From NCBI GenBank assembly GCA_910592005.1, contig CAJVPP010003187.1:1-12364 (forward strand): a DNA stretch of 12,364 nucleotides, written 5' to 3'. This stretch comes from Funneliformis mosseae. Lineage: Eukaryota > Glomeromycota > Glomeromycetes > Glomerales > Glomeraceae. The notes beneath the pieces were generated by a model. The model saw only the letters and a list, made by a program, of their open reading frames with translations, made no database searches and was not told where the DNA came from. The position numbers were made by a program, and so were the translations under genes. Every line of letters starts with the position of its first letter. The first letter of the stretch is position 1. Positions 8,780-12,364 of this stretch are shown piece after piece.

Positions 8780-9485
8780 ATGCTTAGGCAATGTATGAGA
8801 TGTGATGTCCCTTCTTTTTCATCAGCTAATTATGATCATATTATGCAATGTGTTAAAAAAAAGCCTAGAGATTAAGTTTTAAAAGATTTAACAGATAAAT
8901 ATTGCACATCACAAAACGTATTTATCAGATCTGAAGAGGTGAAGAAAAAAATAGGATTGCGTGAAATCAACAAATTCATATGTCAACAGCTGATTTTGAA
9001 GGGACTGCTTCACTTTCTAATATAAATATTGTAGGCAGGCGGACTGAACCAGAGATCTAAGGCCAAGATATTTCTTATTTACAGAACTGGAAAAACAAAT
9101 ACGTGATGCTAAGATAGAGTCTAGTAAATCTATTGATTCAGTTTTAGAAGAAGATGAGAAGGCAAAAAAGACTGGAAGAAAGAAGTCAAAGTTTAAGTTC
9201 ACGTTAGCTTTGCCAGTACTATCTATTAAGACTCAGCCAATCTCAGCTTTAAAGAAGGATACAAACAATATGGATATATTATATGAGAAGATGGTTGAAA
9301 AAAGCATAAAAATTGTAGATGAAAAAAAGAAGCGTTATCCTAAAAATAACAAAAATAATGTGGTCTCTTTCTCTGATAATTTGTCTGATACATTCTGAGA
9401 AGTCAGGATAAAATCTCTTCTTAAAAATCTAGTTAATTGCAGTGAAAAGCTTAAGGGTTTAACAGCTAATACCATTCTTATATAA
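8780..9485 (+). pseudogene. Broken gene with C2HC-like finger and basic tail
   Basis: The ATG at 8780 opens with LRQCMRCDVPSFSSANYDHI followed by MQC, giving Cys-x2-Cys, about 14 residues, then His-x3-Cys: a plausible small zinc-binding motif. The frame has a TAA at 8873-8875, continues charged (for example SEEVKKKIGLREINKFICQQ) and closes at 9023. Another frame, open from 9048 to 9395 (116 codons without a stop), carries ELEKQIRDAKIESSKSIDSV, a basic KKTGRKKSKFKF patch and a Lys-rich stretch. It then passes a TGA (9396-9398) into EVRIKSLLKNLVNCSEKL and ends at TAA 9483. One or two frameshifts near 8985-9045 are needed; a 54-bp GT-AG intron (9031-9084) does not restore the frame. The family is unknown. 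A nucleic-acid-binding role is inferred only from the finger and basic patch. It is convergent with the gag relic. Confidence 0.55.
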
Positions 9486-9710
9486 AGATTCACATGTATT
9501 AGCAAGAAATTTACCAGTACTTAAGGTCAAATAGACTATTTCTTCAGCTTTTGCAAGACATTTTTTAAGCTTTACATAGTTTACGCATTTTTTTTAAACT
9601 ATTCCCATCAGTCAAACTAGAAAAATCAGTAAATACTTGGTCCTGCTCTTCCTGTCATATCTAATTATAGCATTGAATTGGACTTACTATTATCAATATA
9701 AGCATAATTT

Positions 9711-10124
9711 CTAACAATAATTGATTAAATTTCCTTTTATATCCTTTAGAGTGACCGTTACATTTGTATATTATTCTAGTACTTCAGAAATATAATCAGA
9801 ATTATCTTTTACAGTGAATTTAGAAGGCTTATCAACTTTCCATCTAAGTGCTTTACCAGTAGCTAAATTAAATTCATCAAATTCACTTTCATTATTTAAA
9901 AAAAATTTAGAGATTAGTAAATTATTTATACTAGCATTCAAGTATTGTAGGGATGAAAACCACTTATCTTTTTTTTACTTATTCTCCTGAGCATTTTGAA
10001 ATAGACACATTTTACGCATTGCTAGTGAAAGCTTTAGCAATAGCTCATCATACGTTTCAGGTTGGGTGGATTCTAGAGATAACTTATCATTTAGTGATAG
10101 TTTTTTTTCAGTATATAATATCAT
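9711..10124 (-). pseudogene. Reading frame following gag, two stops
   Basis: The ATG at 10124-10122 overlaps the TGA that closes the gag-like frame (ATGA arrangement). The frame then runs about 137 codons with TAA at 9975-9977 and TAA at 9771-9773. Readable parts are LSLESTQPETYDELLLKLSL, FNLATGKALRWKVDKPSKF and NVTVTLKDIKGNLI. After 9711 another frame gives NYAYIDNSKSNSML and LDMTGRAGP. Position and style suggest the segment between gag and pol, where a retropepsin would lie. I see no DTG or DSG catalytic triad, so the protease identity is not supported. The overlap may be real gag-to-pol frameshift architecture or just a decay frameshift. Confidence 0.45.
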
Positions 10125-12218
10125 GCATTGTCTATTTTATCATAACCACCACTATTATTTTCATCATTATCAGAATTTAGAGGCATATTTTGAAAATTTA
10201 TAGGTGTGAGAAGCTTAAAATAAGATTGATTAAAATTAAATCGTGCTATCTGTCTATTGGGACAATTGTCTTTACTATGACCAGTTTCTTCACAAATATC
10301 ACATTTACATATATTTAGTTTCTTGAATTGATTTGTTAGTTAATTTACAGCATCACGAATTTTATTTATTCCCTCCTCTACTCTATTAATTCTAGCAGAG
10401 ACATTACTTCATTGTAGATGAGGTCTTTGGAAAGGCTTTACAGGATAATCAGAATCTAAATCTTCCTTGTTAACTATACCCAAGTCTTTTAAGAATTCTG
10501 CTACATAAAAATTTTTCATACCTTCCTCTGTTTTTAATGTAGATAGTAGATCTCTTAGCTGTCTAACAGGTTTAATAATTTGTGAAGCCAATGCCTGTAC
10601 TTTTAGAACCATCTGTACTTGAAATCCAGCTTTTTGGTTTTCTAATAAAGTTTGATATTCAGTTTTTTGTTGAGCTAATGCGTTTTGAATTACTTTTTGC
10701 ATATCTTCTAAAGAAATTCCTTACTATTGAGGAACTGAAATAGGCGAGAGTTCATATATTTACTGAGATATTCGATTAGATACTAGCAAATCTGATATTT
10801 TATCTCTTTTATATCTAGCTATTTGGCGTAACTCTATCTTATAAAGCTTTTTAGCTAATTTATCTAATGACAAATGTTCGCCAATATCCTTAGCTTTTTC
10901 AAGCTATAACAGTGAAAGGGCATCTAAGAATTTTTATGTAATTCTTCAGGCTTATAGTTGTCTCGTCTACCTATTTGTACTATTTTTCTATATAATTTAT
11001 CTATAGTCATATCTCCCTTCGTGATTGTTTCATACATCATATCACGAAGCTCCTCTTCTACTATAAGAAAATGTGTTTTTATCCACTATATGACTTAACC
11101 AAAATGAATACTAGCTACAATCACTATAGTACCATTGTTAGCATTTAGTGCATTAACAGTAATGTTAGTAAAATGACTACTTGCTATACGTCAATCTTCA
11201 TCCCAGGGACCTTCTACAGCTCTCAACTTGACTATTGCAGTTTCTGGTTAGCCAAAAGCTTTATTCAATGCTTGATTTCCTATTTGACTTGCATTTCGCC
11301 TATTTATAGTTACTAAGTTAGCCTATCTTATATTATCAAATAAGTTCGCTAATTTCTAATTCTGCTTTGTAGTAATCTTTTTGTCAAACCATTCTAAGGC
11401 TCTTTCTCTCATACATCCTCTTAAATACCCTATTACCTGATCTCTTCTTATTACTGAAGCTCCTACATTATCTGCTAGGTCTACACCTTGGTTTTGCAAA
11501 TATAATCTAAGTTTTATAAGAAAATCAGGAATATAATCACCTCAGTCAAAAAATGGTTGTGGTATTCCTACCATATTTATTTAATTTAGTGGATTATTCT
11601 GTAATGCTTAAATTTGTTCCTATAAATTTAAAATATTCTGGTCTCTTTGCCTAATCATTAGCTGAAAAATAAACTTTTCACATAGCAATTCACCAATATA
11701 AGTTTGTTTTCTTGCCATATTATTTATTATTCTATTTACCTGATTTTGAGTATTAGTTTGATATTGATAAAGATCAGTAATAGCCCTTTGTTCTACCCTT
11801 CAGCAAGTTGTTTTCATATAATTTCATTATCATACTCAACTTCTGCATCATATTGTCTTCTCTGCTCCTAGACTATATTCTGATGCAGATTATTTTCTTT
11901 TTAACAAATTTGCCTTGTTATCCTTTTTATTTAATCTATCAGAATATCTCTAGCTGTTATTCTATTATTCAGATAATCATATATAGCATTTGCTAGTTCA
12001 GTAATTGTAGCTATATTATTATTAGAATTATATAAGTCTGAAGAATTACCCTGTTCTTGAGAATTTTTTTGTGATGAGATAGTCTTGATCCAGCATTGCA
12101 ATTTTTCTACCTTCTCCTCAGATTCTACTAATCGCTTTTCTAAGCTAGAGATATACCTATCCTTATCTTGCACATCTTTTCTAGCTTGATATAACTGATT
12201 TTTTAGGCTAGAGACATC
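10121..12218 (-). pseudogene. Gag-like retroelement relic with CCHC knuckle
   Basis: Read from high to low coordinates it gives an N-terminal coiled coil (KDRYISSLEKRLVESEEKVE, 12165 downward), an Asn/Ser linker, and a helical Gln-rich part. A gag-core-like region follows (about 11560-11100; IPDFLIKLRLYLQNQG, QVIGYLRGCMRERALEWFDK, KAFG, AVEGPWDED, HFTNI). Then come a second coiled coil (97 stop-free codons, 10409-10702; QKTEYQTLLENQKAGFQ) and a zinc knuckle CDICEETGHSKDNC (10303-10262, exactly Cx2Cx4Hx4C). Frames change near 11797 and 10927, each a one-base indel. About 20 in-frame stops interrupt it, all fitting Gln, Trp or Arg. The start Met is not visible; the frame runs into the CpG-rich patch. 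Gag binds element RNA and assembles particles. No reverse transcriptase or integrase follows, so the element is a truncated, dead LTR-type relic. Confidence 0.75.
10262..10303 (-). other. CCHC zinc knuckle
   Basis: Fourteen codons give Cys-Asp-Ile-Cys-Glu-Glu-Thr-Gly-His-Ser-Lys-Asp-Asn-Cys. All four ligands, the conserved Gly before His and the spacing match a retroviral-type zinc knuckle. It is preceded by a basic helix and followed by a polar Asn/Asp-rich tail, as in nucleocapsid-type gag C termini. Confidence 0.85.
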
Positions 12219-12224
12219 AGTAAA

Positions 12225-12364
12225 TTTAATAATGCGAAGTATTACGTAAACCCTACGCTTCGTAATCTTACGTAAGGTTACGAGCCTGTCGAAAAACTTA
12301 CGTATCGTAGTACTTCGATATTTTTACGATGTGTAATATTTCGAACGTTTACGATATATAAACT
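12225..12364. repeat. CpG-rich palindromic patch
   Basis: About fifteen CpG dinucleotides occur in 140 bp, far denser than elsewhere. Palindromes include TTACGTAA (12242-12249), CTTACGTAAG (12267-12276), TATCG facing CGATA (12303-12307 and 12316-12320) and TTCGAA (12340-12345). TTACG/CGTAA words repeat throughout on both strands. It abuts the 5' side of the gag relic and may be an inserted repeat that removed the gag start, or the edge of an element end. It runs off the window. Confidence 0.55.

Noticed and set aside
9031..9084. GT-AG intron in the 8780 gene
   Set aside because: The 54-bp candidate keeps phase, so splicing it leads to a stop within 11 codons and does not reach the downstream open frame.
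9017..9202. Minus-strand Phe/Ser-rich frame
   Set aside because: Antisense shadow of the Lys/Glu/Asp-rich plus frame, which continues far beyond it.
9953..10180. Plus-strand frame with membrane-like Ile/Phe tail
   Set aside because: It is antisense to the better-supported minus-strand reading after gag; hydrophobicity comes from reading the complement of Asn/Asp/Lys codons.
11808..11996. Plus-strand hydrophobic 62-codon frame
   Set aside because: Shadow of the minus-strand gag coiled-coil and Asn/Ser linker.
4795..12218. Genetic code with TAA/TAG as Gln and TGA as Trp
   Set aside because: It would repair many frames, but the relics also need frameshifts, and the cleanest frame (7206-8177) and the 9048-9395 frame use almost only CAA/CAG for Gln. 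Decay explains all of this. It could be settled by checking intact host genes.

Overview
The window is very AT-rich eukaryotic DNA, by eye roughly one fifth G+C in the first 4.7 kb and nearer 30% in the rest. It holds decaying gene and retroelement relics and few or no intact genes. Zinc-knuckle gag-like sequence, a BED-type zinc-finger relic, long coiled coils, many low-copy repeats and small CpG-rich palindromic patches suggest the nuclear genome of a repeat-laden, AT-rich fungus. An arbuscular mycorrhizal fungus of the Rhizophagus/Gigaspora kind is my best guess. This is inference from composition and protein style; no marker gene fixes the taxon.

Layout. Positions 1-4790 contain no gene I can support: only AT-rich DNA with nested palindromes (201-257), a dispersed direct repeat (1351-1475 and 2444-2568), a possible 360-bp inverted-repeat element (1857-2216), degenerate tandem repeats and a GATC-rich hairpin near 4100. 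From 4795 to about 6740 there are plus-strand coding relics: a BED-finger-like reading, a second fragment starting at 5181, a trinucleotide-biased tract, and a longer unknown reading at 6105-6740. Positions 7206-8177 (minus) encode a long coiled-coil protein with only two in-frame stops. Divergent from it at 8780-9485 (plus) is a broken gene with a CxxC...HxxxC motif and a basic, charged tail. The 600 bp between them carries a dense, roughly symmetrical set of CAAATGAC/GTCATTTG dyads, the most striking regulatory-looking structure in the window. From 12218 down to 9711 (minus) lies a gag-like retroelement relic: N-terminal coiled coil, gag core, second helical region, CCHC knuckle, then a further reading frame. 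Its pol region (reverse transcriptase, integrase) is absent. The last 140 bp are an unusually CpG-rich, palindrome-filled patch.

Common thread. Nearly all the coding relics are interrupted by TAA/TAG where Gln (or Trp) would fit and TGA where Trp or Arg would fit, with only a few frameshifts. This is what C-to-T decay, possibly repeat-induced mutation, would leave. I found no tRNA, rRNA, CRISPR array or complete transposase. A wholly new system is not demonstrated; the divergent pair around the dyad-rich region is the best candidate for follow-up.
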